This document shows, one piece after another, positions 11,801 to 26,800 of a DNA stretch of 64,000 bases. Location of the stretch: contig NC_071634.1 in the NCBI RefSeq assembly GCF_014839835.1, forward strand, positions 16,040,453 through 16,104,452. Direction: 5' to 3'. Within the stretch, counting starts at the first letter, position 1; every line of letters begins with the position of its first letter. The notes beneath the pieces were generated by a model. The model was not told the origin of the DNA. It did no database searches and saw nothing but the letters and a program-made list of their open reading frames with translations. The position numbers and the translations under genes were made by a program. The stretch is from Dryobates pubescens (Eukaryota; Chordata; Aves; Piciformes; Picidae).

Positions 11801-14800
11801 AGAATACATCTTCAAAGGCTGTATCAGCACCAGTAGGCAGTGACAAACTGCACCTTGGACAGGAGCTCCTGCAGGGACACAAAACTACACACCAGAGTGA
11901 TGTGCTCCATTTACTGCACCTAGGAGTCCACCTCCCATTTTTTTTTCTTCAGTATTAAATTACAGGCTGCAAGGGGTTAATCAAAGAACAGTATTTAGAG
12001 CAAGACAAGCAACTCTGGAAAGCTGACTCCCTGTCATTTTTCACAAGGTTGCACAAGCAGGTAGTTCTGTGAGAAGCAAAACTAAGGGACTCCTTTTTTT
12101 TTCCCCCCTCCTAAGCCTAAAACCACCTCGGGCCTTGTAATTCTAATACAACACAAACTCCTGCTGCAGTTTCCTACTGCACTTCCTAATGCCCCCCTCA
12201 TTTTCTCTCGTGTCCAGGAAAGGTGGTACTCATGCTGCTCCTTCCTGCTTTTTACAAACAGATTCAAGTTCTAATGTCTCTGGCACACAGAATCTCAGAA
12301 ACATTCAGGTTGGAAAGGACCCTCAGGGTCACCAAGCCCACACACATGCACCAACCACTTTTCCCCCCTCTGTCTTACCTGGAGGCATCAGTAGGTCTCC
12401 TCAAAATGTAGATTTTGGAAATAGAGTTTTCTAATATGGTGAAGAGAACATAATGAATATTGGCTGTTTTATCATTCCACCTGTAATGCAGGGGGAGGAG
12501 ATGAACATTTAGACCAAGCTTTAGTAATTGGTGATTGCCACAGAAGATGGAGTAGAAGCATACTCACAGAAATGGTAGTTTAAATAACTGAGGAGCAGAA
12601 TCTTCACTGAAAAGGAACAAAAATAAGCAAAGCAGTTTACAAAATGCTGCTGTAATGTTATGCATCTGAGCTTTAGAGATAAAGGAAAGAACTACCTTGG
12701 AGAGGTTTTGTAGAGAGACATGCAGACTGCTTGATGCACTGACTTTCCAATCACATCCTAACAAACATAATGAGAAGAGGCCAAAAAATGCAGGCAGTTA
12801 TTCATAATTATACATGGTTGTAAGAGAACAAACCCTAAAGCCCAAGCACCCTCCCAACCAAGAGGAACCTGAGTACATCAAAGGCAATATTGATAGTGGA
12901 ATAAAAATGCCCAATGCAAATACTCCTAACACTTGTTTCATGTTTCTTCACAATGTATGGCCTAATGGACAGCCAGCTAACAGTTACCCAGTACACAGCA
13001 CACACACCAAAAAGCTAACTAACATTAAAGCCAGAGGCCAATAATGTGGGAATGGAAGATAAGAAACAAAAAATCCTCCCTAGCCAAAGGTTTGTGGCAG
13101 AGTGGAAGCTGGGCTACATGTTCTCCCCAAAAGGCAAAGAATGAAACTGCAGGCCTTACCCAGCCATGACCACGAGCTTCAGCTGACTGCTCCCCCCCAG
13201 AAGAAAGTTATCATTTATGTGATGTACATGGACTTACTGCTGGCTTTTGCAAGCACTGGTCAATGACCTCTTCCATTTGCCTCTTGACAAAATGCAGTGA
13301 CTTCTCAGGGTAGTAGGGAAACAGGAGTGGACTTTCTGCAAACAGATGAAGCTGATTTTAAAAGCTGCTTGTATGGCTCATTGGAATGAGGCCCTTCCCT
13401 TCTCATTGAGTTAGGTCAGCAGAGAATTCTGTTACAAGACAGTTGATGCTGTATTAGTTTTAGAGTCTATGGTTTCTGAAGTTAAACAAGAATCATTTTT
13501 CACCATCTGCTTGACATAATCTTCACTTTTTTTTCCCCACCACTAATTAACAAAATAGTCTCAGACTCTGGTGAAAGACAACAAGTTAGGAGACTCCCTT
13601 TGTTACAGAGTCACATGGTAAAGACAAGGGGTAATGGGGACAAGCTGCTACTGGGGAGATTCAGGCTGGATGCCAGAAAAAAACAACTTTTTTTCCACCA
13701 TTCAAACTATTCAACAATTGGAATAAACTCCCAAGGGAGGTGGTGCACTCCCCTACATTAGAGAGGTTCAACCTCAGCTTGACAGAGTGCTGAGCCAGCT
13801 CATTTAAACTATATTCTTACCCTGAAAGGCTGGACTAGATGAGGTCCCTATGACTTTCCCCCAGGTGTGATCTACATGCAATGATTACTTTCTTGAACTG
13901 GAACCAGACATCTCCTGGGATTCTTTTCAAGCCAACCTTTCTGAGACTGCTTCACTATAAATAGGAAACTCCTAATACTCAGAAAACAGGAACTGACTGG
14001 TAAACAGCTACATAAAACCTGTGTGAAATAACAAGGCCCATTTATTTTCATAGAATCATAGAATCAACCAGGTTGGAAAAGGCCTCAGAGATCATCAAGT
14101 CCAACCTAGTAAGTATTACCGAATACTTAACACCTCCTGACAACTAAACCGTGGCTCCAAGTGCCACATCCAAGCCTTTTTTGAAGGCCTCCAGGGATGG
14201 TGACTCCACCACCTCCCTGGGCAGCACATTCCAATGCCCAATTACTCTTTCTGGGAAGAACTTTCTCCTCACCTCCAGCCTAAGCTTCCCCTGGCACAGC
14301 TTGAGACTGTGTCCTCTTGTTCTGGTGCTGGTTGCCTGGGAGAAGAGACCAACCCCCACCTGGCTACAACCTCCCTTCACGTAGTTGTAGAGAGCAATAA
14401 GGTCTCCCCTGAGCCTCCTCTTCTCCAGGCTAAGCAACCCCAGCTCCCTCAGCCTCTCCTCACAGGGCTTGTACTTGAGATCTCTACTCAGGTGAAGACC
14501 TATGACTAGCACTATAGAAGTAACTCCTGAGCAGGCAAAGACAGCTTGCCCTTCTACATTTGTTCCATTCTACATCTAACTTTAATTCATTTTCAGTTGT
14601 TACTAAAGCACCTCTAGTAAAGTTACCTTTAAGATGAGTACTGTTTTTGAGGAAGTTAAACCACTGATTTCCCTCTGTATTAGGAGGTGATACAAGGTCA
14701 TCATCTTCATCTTTCAAGTACTACAAAAGAAACAGACATTGGTTAAGACTGAATTTGAAGAGCAAGGGACATTAAAATTCACCTCCAACATTGTCCCTCA

Positions 14801-17800
14801 CGAGTCTTAATTTTTTTCTTCTTAATTTAGCATGTCCTTGCCCTGAAACTAAACGTTCCACCCCTTCTGGAAACAAGAAGAAAAACCAGCTGTTAGGTAT
14901 CTAAGATCGCAGTGGTGTTTCCATAAGAAGCTGACTTTCACATCAAGTTTGAGCACCACTGTTTTGAAAGCCAGCGATGAATGGCACAAAGACAAACACC
15001 ACACTGCAGCTTTACATTGCTATTGCTGGCTGCAAAGAAGCTTCCCCCTTTGGCTGAAGGTACTGTGCTGCCTCACACACGCTGTAAGATGTGTTTTCAA
15101 ACATTCCTTTGCCTAATAAAGGGGCAAATAATTAAAATGTTTTCCTTTACCTTTACTGGAATGTGCAACACAGAGCAAAAAGAACAGAGAAGAGAAAATG
15201 GGCACAGCTTTAGAAGTTTCTCCACCTAAGGATTTTCTCCTTCCCTGCTTCTTTACCTGGCCAACTCTCTCCACATTGAAGTACTTCCCTTTACGGTTGT
15301 AAAGTTCTGGTGCCTGAAAGAAGAAAGCAAACAAAGCAATTATTTAAACTCAAAGAAGTAGTAGTGTACAAAAAGCTGACTGAATTATTTTGTCACAAAT
15401 CTTTTCAGATTCAACTCTTGGCAGCAAAAAGAGTCAGATGCTTGTACTTGGCAGACTAGCAGAACTCACCTCGTTGAAGTGCTCAGTAAGGAAATCAGCA
15501 ACAAATGTGATATCCTTTTGAGTCATCTAAAAGGGGAAAAAAGAAAAAGGGGTGAGAAAAGGATTAAAAGCACATTTCAGTGAGCACAAAACACATGCTC
15601 TGCAGGCTGAGCAAGTGCAGCTCCCTCAGACTGTCCTCACAGGGCAAGTGCTCCAGCTTCCAACCTTCTTAGGAGCCCTCTGCTGAACTCACCCCACTTT
15701 ATTCCTGTCTCGTACAGGAGGACCTCAAACTAGAGAGAGTATTCTAGATGTGATCTGATGACTCCTGAATAAGGAGAGTGACCACTTCTCTTGACCTCCT
15801 GGCCATGCTTTTAGTACAGCCCTGGCTACTCTTGACCACCTTCACTGCCAGGGCACACTGCTGGCTCATGCCCACCAACATGCATCCACCAACATCCCCT
15901 AGCCCATCTCAGTAGAGCTGCTCCCCACCCAGCTGGGGCCTTGCTGTGCAAGTGCAGGAGGTGAATGGTTCCACAGGACAGAACCTTGCATTTGCCTTTG
16001 TTGAACTGCAGGATGTCCCTGTCTGTCCATTCCTCCAAGCCTGCCTGTTTCCCTCTGGAAGGCACCTCTGCCCTTGAGTGCTTTAACTGGTTGACCCAGT
16101 GCGATGGTGCCTGGTGCAGGTGTATTCCACCTCCTCTAGTAGGGCATTGGAAAAGGTGTTCAAATCCCATTCTGGCAGCCACTTATGACACATTAAGAGC
16201 TGCTATACACAGAGGTCTCACATTCACACACAGTGTACTAAAGAGAGTAGCACAAAAAGAGAAATCAGAAAAGGCAATTCATGCCAGACAGGCATCGGTG
16301 TGAATCTGCAAGCATCAACATTTCCAGACAAGTGACAGACACTCTCTCCTTTAAGTTTGGGAACAAAAATAAACCTTCCACCTTGCACTCAAGCCAAGCA
16401 GAACACAGACACAGCACCATGCATTAGCAAATGCTACTATTACCTTGTTCAGCTCTGGAAGCACATGATCTTCTGACATCCTCAACATGGCTTAGGGGGG
16501 AAAAATGATACTCTTACTGCATTGACATGAATATGGTTTTCCTAATATCCTTAATTTACCATGGCTATGGAATAAGACACTGCTGATAAAACAGGAAAGA
16601 TTGTCAGAAGCAAGAGAGTCTGGAACAAAGAATTATGAATTGAGACTGAAATTAAGAGTCTCACTTGCCCCAGCAGCTTAGAGCACAAATCCTGCAGGAT
16701 TTTCATCTTTAATTTTTACCAATGATCTTGTACCCTGTACAAGACTGAGATAAGGTTATTACAAAAAGAGGACATAAGGATTTATTCATCTACATACTAG
16801 GAGCAGTAAAATGCATATAAATGGACACATATATACTCATCAACATTGTCATGCCTGGAACAAGGTGTTTAAGAGAGCTGCACAGAAGTAATTTTAAATC
16901 AGTGAGGCTTAGACAAACAGTTCTCTGTTTGCTTTCAACCCAGCAAGCACAGTGAACATTTAAATGATGAAAGTTCTAAGTTTATGACAGACAACTCTCT
17001 GACAGTTCTGCTTTCTGCAGTTTTCACAGTTGAAATTATGATAGCCCTGCTACTAAGTGCTAACACTGCAGTTCTGGTGCTGTCACAGTGCCTGGTAAGA
17101 CTGCTTCATTTTTAAAGTGGTTGTAAAAAGGTCAGTTGTAAACTTATTTATAACCCCTTTATTAAATGAAGCAGGCTGAAATACAGCATTCTGCACTTCC
17201 TTCTAACATTTTACCTGCAGCTACCCAGCTTCAACTGGGAGGTGGCTATTGAGTGCATTCAGAGACTGTTCACAGCTTCTGTGTATAACCCTACAGGTCT
17301 CCACCGGAGAAAACAGAGAGTGGCAAAGTATCTAAGTATACTTCAAATCTGATGTAAGCTAAATGCAGCCCTTTGATTTCTTCAAGTCAAGACCAGCAAA
17401 TCACTCCTGGAGCAGACAAACTTGGAGTAACACTAGAGGTGAAGTACAGGCAACCCCCACTGTACACAGACTGAGTTTAATTAAGAACTACCAAATTTAT
17501 CATCTGTTTAATATGATAATTACTCCTGCCTCATCAACTGTAACCTCTTAGATGTCCAGAAGATTACTATGATAGAAATCAACAGATGGCTGTAGCTAAG
17601 GCTGGCTTAATTACTTGCTGACTTTCCAATGCTTACAATAGAGAGCAGACACTGGATGCTTACCCACGTAGAGCCACCGGAAAAAAGCTTTGAAGTTTTT
17701 CATACTACTGTCAATAACTCTGAGCAAGAAACACAAACAATAATACATGAGATTTAAACATCACAAGCTGCTCCAGGCTTCAGTCTCACCTTTACTACAG

Positions 17801-20800
17801 AGAGGCCTACCCAGCATTGTCAATTCTGTAAAAAATGCCCAAGGGAACTTTCCCAGTGGGACTGCTCCTAAGGTATCAAGTCTAGGAGATGCTGCAAGAG
17901 AGGATAAAAGCTCACCACTACCAGAGGAGTCCTGCTCTCCCAACCTGCCCTGTTCCCAGCCATGTGCTCCCCCTTAGGTGCAAGACCCACCTGGCACATT
18001 TTGCAAACTGTCCAGACTTTGTACTTACTGAAGCAGCTCATTTGCTTTCAGGATGAAAGATCCAACAGCAGTAATAGCCTCTGCAAAGAGAGCTAACCGT
18101 CATTATTAAGCTCTCGCAAGTGCAACCAGAGTGGTCAAGTATCACACACACCACTGTACCTTCAATCCCAGAAGCATCTAATCCCAGAGACTCATATTTT
18201 TGTTTCCACAAAGCCATTCCTTTCAGTTCACTCAGGTGGTACAACAGTGCCTCAGAGCCACTAGGAAGGCAAAGCAAAGAAGCACAATCTCTTAGCCACC
18301 CTTTGCATATTCACTGCATGCTATACTTTTATCACTTAATGTGCAAAGTGGAGAGCTTTATGAGGTGGTCTGGCATGGAAGGGTTCAAGAACCACTTCAG
18401 AGAAAAGCAAGTGTTGTCCTAATGATTTTAACCACCACAGGAAGCTGGTGTGAATATTTTGCATACATCCTATGAACACACCAGGCAGTGATGCACAGGG
18501 GCAGCTGATCTGTCACGGAGACCACTCTAAATACTTCAAACAGTTCTCCACCACCCAGAAGTCAAATAGTGCATCTTGCCATGATCACAGCCTCTGCACC
18601 AGCACACCCACACACAAAGAACAACCCACACAACATAATGGCTTTTAGCAAAGCACAGAGCACGCCATGTAATCTGCAATTCATTGGACACACTGTGACT
18701 TACCTCTGCAAATGGCTTATGACCAGCTTTTGTATACTGGAATAGGAAGACTCAATGGACTGACCAAGTTTTTTTAAGCCCTGGTAAAATAGAAGAAGAA
18801 ATACAAACATATAACAATGTTCTGTTAAGAGATAGATTAATAAATTCATTATTTTAGTATGCTATAAAGAACAATTGAACATACCTTTACTGTCAGTTGG
18901 TTCATTAGTAATGCCTGAAGCTCCAGGCTGAAGGGGTGAGGGAGAGAACCAAAAATGCATTGATTTTTGTATTTCAATATCAAATGCAAATGCATACTCA
19001 GATAAAACAACAGTAACTACCTTGCTTTGCCCCACAACAACAGCTGCATAAACTCATCCTGAACAGAAGTGGTTGTATTCTTTTCCTGTCAGTCAAAATG
19101 ATTGAAATAAGATTGGTGAAGAGATTAAATCCAGGCTGCCAAATAAGCTCACAAACATTTCAAATAAAGCATGCTGGAAAACCCACTCATATCCTTGAGT
19201 GCTGAAACCAGACTACTGCTCTCTGGATCAGTACTCCAATTGTATTACTCAGTAAAAATTCCAAGCAGTTTGCCATCACCAAGAATGTCTTTTTATATAA
19301 ATAAATAAGTCCTTGAATTAACTTCTACCCATGATCAATAAACACAAAATCTAAGCAAATCCAAGAGCATCTCAATCATGGCTCTGCTGAAGCAGGCTCT
19401 AAGTGTGTGTGGCTGTTACTCAACACTTAAAGCACAAAGAGCACAACCTTAAACAGAAAGCAACTGCTCAACAGTTGTGCAGGCTGAAAACTACCACTCC
19501 TGAGCAACTTAGAATAAATAAAATCAGGCAGTATCACAAGACAATCTTGCTTGACTGTACTCAGCTTCATGGTCAGAGCACTTGACACACAGCTTCTAGG
19601 CTGCCTCTGAACTGCAGAGATTGTCACCTGGAGGCACTCTGCATGAACACCACTAGGATATGCAGCATGTTAACAGCAACAGAGCTACTGCAGAAGAAGT
19701 TTTTCTCCAACAGAATGTTTAATCCTACAGTACCTGGACAAACTTGGTTAGTCGTGAGTCCATCTGCATCAGTATTTCTTCCCAAGCTTCACACATACAG
19801 GTCAGTGACAGCTTTATATACTGTGACACAGATACAGACATAAACCTCATTCTGCTGTCCCCCCTTCCAAACACATGCAAGCAGTGGACATTATAATGCC
19901 ACAGGAAGATAAACTGTAGGTATTATGTAACATTTTACTATCAAATTCACAGAATAGACCTCCAGAAACATCTGGTCCAACCCCACTGCCAAAGCAGGTT
20001 CATCTAAGGCAGGCCACACAGGAACGAATCCAGGCAGGTTTTAAAAGTCTCCAGAGAAGGAGACTGCACAACCTCTCTGGGCAGCCTGTTCCAGGGCTCC
20101 AGCACCCTCACAGGAAAGGAGTTTCTCCTCATGTTGAGGTGGAACTTCCTTCATTCCAGTGTGTGATTCTGTTGCCCCTCATTCTATCACTGGGCATCAG
20201 TGAAAAGAGACAGGCCCTATCTGCTTGACACCCACCCTCAATGTATTTGTAAACACTGCTCAGATCCCCTCTCAGCCTTCTCTTTTCCAAGCTAAGCAGC
20301 TCCAGATCTCTCAGCATTTCCTCGTATGAGAGATGCTCTATGCCCTTAATCATCCTTGTAGCCCATTGGTGGACCCTCTCCAGTAGTTCCCCATCTCTCT
20401 TGAACTTGGAAGCCAAAAACTGCACACAATACTCCAGATGAGGTCTCATTAAAACAGAGCAGAGGGGCAGGAGCACCTCCCTAAGCCTGCTGGTCACACT
20501 CTTAAGGCACCCCAGGAGATCATTTGCCTTCTTGCCCACAAGGGTGTATTGCTCTCTCATGGTAAACTTGCTGCCCAGCAGGACTCTTGAGGTCCTTCTC
20601 CAATTTGGAGTTCTACACTTACTTAAAAGCAAATTAAGCTTCCTATTAGAAAACACTTGTTTTGATTGCATTAAGAATGTAAGGAGTGTGGTATTAAAAG
20701 GATGTGGTAGGACCACTGTACCTGCAGCAGAGTTGAAATGTGAGTAAACTTCCGAGCCATTCGAGTCACCTCAGGTAAGTAACTTGACAACAGACTGGTG

Positions 20801-23800
20801 TCCAGCTGTAAGAAATGAACCAAGCAGCAGTCAGGAGATGATTTGTCTTTCAAGAAAACTTGATTACAGAAATAAAGACAGACTGAGAGGACCCACAGAA
20901 AAACCTGTCATTTCTCATTTCCTTAAAGCTGGTTTTAAGAGGGAAACAGACTTAATTCAAAGGGGCCATAAATCTTTGTAATACACCCATAAAAACTCCT
21001 GAAAAGATTCCTCATTTTGAAGTTCTAACAGTAATAGTTTTAAGCAAGACTGTTCTGGACAGACTGGATAATCAACTGCACTGATGCTGTGCCTTTGTGT
21101 GCAGAATGAAGAAATTCTGCCTAACTGTAAATGTAACACTCATTTATTCAATTAAAGCAATGCTGAAAAAGAATTCCTCAGCTCATCATCATCAGTCTCA
21201 TCAGTGAAACTGCCTGTCAGCAGAAATCCGTAAGCTGAATGGGGGTGAAACCACAGAATTGTCAGGGTTGGGAGGGACCTCAAGGATCATCCAGTTCCAA
21301 CCCTGCCATGGGCAGGGGGGTTTGAACTAGATGATCCTTGAGGTCCCTTCCAACCCTGACAATTCTGTGATTCTATGGTGAAGAACTTCTCCCTAATATC
21401 TAATCTAAATCTCCTCTCCTTTAGCTTGGATCCATTCCCCCCAGTCCCATCACTACCTGACACCCTAAAATGTCCCTCCCCAGCTTTCTTGGAGCCCCAT
21501 TCAGATACTGGAAGGCCACAATTAGGTCTCCTTGGAGCTTTCTCTTCTCCAGACTGAACAACCCCAACTCTCTCAGCCTGTCCTCATAGCAGAGCAGCTC
21601 CAGCCTGCAAGTAATAGTTTGGTGTTTTTTCTGCAAATGGTGGGAAAGCAACAAAGCTACCAGAACATAATGAAAAAGGAAAATTTACTTTAAAATAATA
21701 TCTCAAAATGATTTTACTTGCCTGAAAATATGTTATCTCTGCTTCACTGTCTGGAGAGTCTTGTATCTCTGTAATAACTGATAATGACTTCAGATCACTA
21801 GACAAACACAACCCATGACAGGAACCTGCCACCTGAAAGAGCCCAGTTTGGAAGTTAATGACATCTTGCCTTTCCTCTATGATTGCATTTACTGCTCTAA
21901 CACATTCACACACAAAGAGGCCTGTGGGCAGTGACATGGGAAAATGAAGTGGAATTTCCAGCCACAGACCAGGAACAAACCCACTCCTTTTACTGTGGAT
22001 TAATGTTGAACTTACTTTCATTTGAAACCAGCTGTTAAAATCACCAGAGTCAGAACATCTTTCCAGTGGTAACCACACAAGCCAACAACTTTTCCTGTCT
22101 CTAAAATTCAGCAAGCCAGTTTCACTTATGTGTAAGCAGAGCCACAGGTCTTTTTTTCATTCAGTTCAGCTGTACTTTGGTATATTATGAAGAAAAAAAT
22201 ATGGAAAGAACATACCCCAGTTACTGTAGCAATCTTGAACATTCCATAAGCATAAATCTCAATAAATCCTGAGCTGCCCCCAAGGACAAGAGCATTAAGC
22301 CTGCAGAAACACAAGAAGGTGTTGAAGAGCATACTGACACAAATTCTAATTCTTAACACTGAAATTCCATCCCTTTACAAAAGAGCCTCTAAAGAATCAC
22401 TGACCAAGAGGAAACATTGTGCTGCTGCCTAGGCTCCACCAAATTTAAAAGCAAACAAACAAAAAGCACTAACTTGGATTTCACTGCTAAGGCCTGCCTC
22501 GAACACTGACAGAAAGAATATCAGTTATGAAGTTATCTGAAAGAGTGAGGGGAAAAAAAATTACAGAGTTGAGGCACAGAAGAGGTATCAAGTTTTTGAA
22601 AGGAGCAGCTGGTGATAAACTGAGATGTAAAGTTTGACATAAAAAGGATGATTCTCAGTGGTGAGACTGCAAGGAACAGAAGTGACTGGAAAAACAAGGT
22701 ACAGACTTCAAACACCCTCCCCTCAAACATGTACCACAAGCACTCCACAAAGCCAGCCTCAGCCTGCTAAGCCACATTTCCTCCAGCATCTCCTCACGTG
22801 TTTTCCTAGTAAGAGATGTTTATTTTAAAGTAACCTAAATACAGCTGATCTCAGAACTCATTTTAAGTGTAGCTAACCCCTCTAAATCAAGGGCCAAAGG
22901 CATAAACTGATGGTGACTCCTTTTATTTTAATGCATTGTTTGAACTTCATCTTTGTACATGAAAACAAGAGACATTCCCTACCTTTTCTCCAGGATCCTT
23001 AAAAACAGATTATGAACAACTTAAAAGTAAACCCACTCAGCCCCTATTGCACAGCTTGAAAAAGTCACCAACACAAAACCCCAAACCAAAACCACTAAAG
23101 CCCACAACTTACCTTACATCACCCAGAAGCTTCATAATCTCATCTGACTTTTCCTCACTGAAAACACAAAGCCCATGGTTGAGGTTTATGTATCTTGTCT
23201 CGACACCAGAAAGCAAAATAAAAGAAGATCCAGAGAGATGACAATCCCTTACCTGAAAATTTTTGCAGTGGTACTGTAACTGAAAACAAAAGAATTGTTG
23301 TCAACAGTGAGCAGACAGGCACCTACAGAGCACTGAAAATGAATAGCCAAACCAATGACAAACCCCAACCAACTGTATCTTCCCAAGCTTACTGTGCAAT
23401 GCTTACTTTTTCGGCAGCGTTGGTAACTTAGGCAGAAGGAGATTTGATTCATCCTCAGCATTGTAAAAGGAAGTGAGAACACTGCAAAAAAGCAGCAAGA
23501 CTGATTTACCACCCAAGCTGTAAGAATGGAGTGAGGGGAAGGTGAGGTCTTTCTCACTTCAGGGTTACAACAGATTGTGTGGATTAGTTACAAATACCAG
23601 AGGGTAATCCCTTATGGAGCCTTTAATAATTTATCAAATGCTCAAACTAATTAAAAAAGTCTGAGAAATCTTTGGTATTTTTCACTGCCACCAAAGGAGA
23701 ATACAAGGTTTGTATCTGCTGGCTCAGTAGCTTGACACCAAATCCCTCATCATCTGTATTGCAGTTACTCCCTGAGGCTGTTTAAACCCTGTACAGCCCT

Positions 23801-26800
23801 GAGGTACAAACTACCTACACCTCACAAAAGCCTCACTCTGAAGGCACACAGTGAGAGGAAGAGTGAAGTGCAATACATAATACCACACCTCAGACATGAC
23901 AGAAGGATGAGATTCCCCATCAGGAGGTAAGTCTATCCCCATCAGAAGAATGCTGGAGTGATTTAAGATGCAGTTATTTTCCAGCTATTTTAGGGTTGGT
24001 GTTTTCTGGAGGTGGTGCTGGGGAAGCCCCAAAAGCCAGGCTTACACCACCTCCTGTTTTAAAAATCTATGTTTTGTTTGATTATTGTCTTGCACTGAAA
24101 TAAGGTGCACATCAGAGGTTTCTGGAAGGGACCACAAAGCCCTCCAGCTCACAAAGCTGCTAAAAATACTCTTGATGCCACAGAGCTCATGGCCACTTGG
24201 TCAGTCTGACATCCTGAAGCAAGCACATTCCCAGCAGCATTGCCAGTGGGGTTGGATACAACACCAAAGGCACATCATGAAAGCAAAAGTGAAGGAAGAT
24301 TTAAATGCAATACTGATTCTAACAAAACAGATTAACATAACATTATTATAGTTTAATTCATTGCTATCAAAGTAAACTGGATTAGAATAGAATAGAATAG
24401 ACCAGACTAGGTTGGAAGAGACCATTGAGATCGAGTCCAACCTATCATCCAGCACCATCTAATCAACTAAACCATGGCAGCAAGCACCCCATCCAGTCTC
24501 TTCCTAAACACCTCCAGTGATGGTGACTCCACCACCTCCCTGGGCAGCCCATTCCAAAGGCCAATCACTCTATGAAGAACTTCTTCCTTACATCCAGCCT
24601 AAACCTGTCCAAGTTAACTCTAGACTAAGCAGCTCTCAAGAGGTGAGTGCTCAAGAATATGGTGAAATTTTTCTGTATAACCTAAAGAACTATGACTAAG
24701 GTATCAGCACTAAAAATGAGCACATGAAAAGTGCCTATTCTTAAAAAAGGAAAGTTTTAGCCAAGCAGTTTAAAAAAAAACCACCCAGTTTCATAATATT
24801 ATTTTATATGACTGTTTGTAACATACTAAGTTATTAGCAAGATGCCACTACAGAGCCCATAATTTACTCCTAGGGTTTGTCAGGCTCACCTGCTTTCCTC
24901 AGTCACTTCCATCCAGTGCATGTATGTAATGGAGGAGTCCACAGAGAAGGAGTGCAAGCTCTCAGGCTTTTCTACATCACACAGAATAATCCTCTTGGTA
25001 TCAGTAAGGCCAAAAGCCAAAACTAGAGAAAGAGAAGCAAAATGCATCAATAACTTTGCTATTTGTTATTGCCAGATTGTGCAAAACTTTGTACTTGATG
25101 CTGAACTGAAAGTTCTGTCTAGTACTTAGCTTTGAACTTTGAGGGTTCAAAGCTAAGTACTAGACAGAACTTTCTCTTTGCCTAATTAAAACTCTTCCAA
25201 ACTTTGATTCTAATAAGTAGATTTCAAGTGCAAATTTGAACTCCTATCATAATTTAGGTGATAATTTAAGCCAAAGGCCTGATTTCACAATGACTTATTT
25301 ACATGTTAAAATGAACATGCTACCAGTAACAGTCCTGATAAAGCAGAGCCTTCAGTTTCTGCCAGTTGGAGGCCAACATGACACAGCTGGCTGTCCATCA
25401 GAAAAGTTTGGGGTTTACTACAAAAAAATACAACAAAGTGACAATGCAAGACTTGCTAAGCAACTTTTGCATCACCTTCCTAACTTTATTCATCCAAAAA
25501 AGCACGTGGCAGGCACAAATTCCTGTGCTTGCTTTCCTGGAAGCAAAAGCCACCAGCTTTAAGTTTGTTCAGCTCCTCAGATCTCATCACAAAACAATAC
25601 ACAGACTTTTAACCCACGTGTCATGGAAGAGAATTGTTCCCATTCTCCCACCTCTGAGTCAAACAATTAACTGATTTCCAGCCTAGGTTTACTAAGCTGC
25701 TAATTTCAATGTTATTCCTGCTGATAAGGCAAAGGCTTTTTTTGTTCTTTTTAATGATTATTATTTCTTCTCTGATGTATTAGTAGAGCAATTTGAGCCT
25801 CCAAAGTTCAGCTTATACTACACAAGCTAAGCTCTTCAGTCAGTCCTGATCAGACAATCTCTCTCACTCCCAATAAATTTGTAGTTCATACAAAAATATT
25901 CTGCTTATTTAGGGAACTGCAAGTTGTGCTACACCTTGGAAAAGCTGCATTTTGAAACCAAATTCACCTTACAAATCTTTCTTGCAACTGCTCTCACCAA
26001 CAACCCTAAAAATCTATTACTTTGAATAAACCCACATAAAGCTAAGCCACCCCCTCCTCTCTTCAAACACAGTTTACTTGAGAATTTCCTTCACAGGTAG
26101 AAGTATCATCACCACAGCTTCCACGGGCTTTTAAAGGGATTCTTATTGCACCATTATCACCTCATATACTCGACATTACTTTTGCCATCTGGTCTCCACG
26201 CAAGAGCAGTCACTTCTTTTCCTGTGTTTTCATTGGGAGGCAAACTCCACACCCGCTGAAAGTTTGCAAGGCGGTGAAGTAAAACCTGCAAAGCAAACAG
26301 GTTGCAGAAAACATAAATAAAACCAAGCCACAGTCTTCCATTAACCCCAGGTTGTAAATCAGCCCAAGGTTCACTTTTTAAAACCATTTTTTAATAACTC
26401 CTGTGTCATAAAGGGAGAGTCTACCTGCTCCTCCAAGCAGGTGATTCATTCCCGTGTAATTTCAGAGGACAGAACACTGTTTACAGCAAAACTGAGCTCT
26501 GCTGTGCTCTGTATAAACCCAGAAGCCTGTGACCAACGGGGGATAGGTACCCAGACCCCTGCAGCAGTGACAGCCTGAAAGCACAGCATTCTCTCCTCAC
26601 GCATGATTGCACACAACACTTCCAGGAAACAAACCAACCCCAACCAAAAAATCCAACCAACTTAAAAATAGCTTTAATTTAAACACGACACCTCCTGCGG
26701 TTTGAAATCCCGCTCGTGCAGGCAATGAGAGCACCCTCAGGGAAACTGCTTAGAAATTGGAAAGGAAAACGGGAAGCGGCAATAAAGCATTGACAAAGCC

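Noticed and set aside
14144-14512. 122-codon minus-strand open frame that looks like a host gene
   Set aside because: Its peptide is the CR1 ORF2 C-terminus and it carries the CR1 3' end.
20129-20716. 195-codon minus-strand open frame
   Set aside because: CR1 ORF2 sequence (HLEYCVQF and [10 protein letters not shown]) inside an intron, not a host gene.
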